NCBI GenBank assembly: GCA_009760855.2
Contig: WPIO01000077.1
Location: forward strand, 776,001-840,000
Length of the DNA: 64,000 nucleotides
DNA from: Cristatella mucedo
Lineage: Eukaryota; Bryozoa; Phylactolaemata; Cristatellidae
Reading direction: 5' to 3'
Shown here: positions 63,894 through 64,000 of the stretch, piece by piece
How the letters are laid out: each line of letters begins with the position of its first letter
Position numbering within the stretch: the first letter of the stretch is position 1
The notes under the pieces: generated by a model
Database searches by the model: none
Told to the model about the DNA's origin: nothing
What the model saw: the letters and a program-made list of their open reading frames with translations, nothing else
Program-made: the position numbers and the translations under genes

Positions 63894-64000
63894 TGGGGAG
63901 GAAGCTCGCCAGTTTACCACCTAAAGGCACTTCCAATCACTGTTTCGTGCTCATTGGTTCGAGAAGATTAGTACACGTTTAGCTTAGGCATTGAATGCCT

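Overview
The window is genomic DNA from an animal, most likely a non-vertebrate. The evidence is a 17-exon, GT-AG spliced MCM8 gene spread over about 42 kb, large introns full of LINE, tRNA-derived SINE and Tc1/mariner debris, many (GA)n, (CA)n and (AT)n microsatellites, and CpG-rich 5' ends. There are no operons and no prokaryotic signals. The phylum cannot be named from the sequence alone.

Layout: 1-3.9 kb is upstream DNA with CpG-rich patches, a Z-DNA-type CA/CG tract and a (GA)n tract, and no gene I can support. 4,034-45,859 (+) is a complete MCM8 coding region. Its 17 exons rejoin in phase to 842 codons plus stop, close to vertebrate MCM8, and keep the zinc finger, Walker A, Walker B, sensor 1 and arginine finger. 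Its introns hold a degenerate LINE of about 3.4 kb (19.5-23 kb), many LINE 3' tails, two SINE families, a degenerate multicopy element-like pseudogene (11.6-12.7 kb), a dead Tc1 transposase (16.4-17.1 kb), a 37-bp x7 minisatellite (30.8-31.1 kb) and long microsatellites. 45.9-52.5 kb is intergenic, with a CRE/E-box-like site at 49.43 kb, a possible non-coding first exon and a nearly perfect 37-bp-arm hairpin at 51.6 kb.

From 52,537 to the end (+) I assemble a second gene, cut off by the window. Three exons in matching phase 1 (52,537-53,728; 56,977-57,078; 60,707-63,277) make at least 1,288 residues. From the N-terminus they are a disordered leader, an alpha/beta domain that looks TIR/SEFIR-like, a Gln/Glu-rich probable coiled coil, a STAND NTPase (NB-ARC type) with P-loop, Walker B, GLPL and MHD-like motifs, and a long helical TPR-like C-terminal part. 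This is the layout of an intracellular NLR-type signalling receptor and is the most novel object here. Its introns hold nested transposons: a LINE 3' end inside a LINE reverse transcriptase, and a LINE inside a Tc1 element.

MCM8 works in DNA repair (with MCM9, in homologous recombination). The second gene is probably a sensing/signalling protein. Nothing links the two beyond adjacency.
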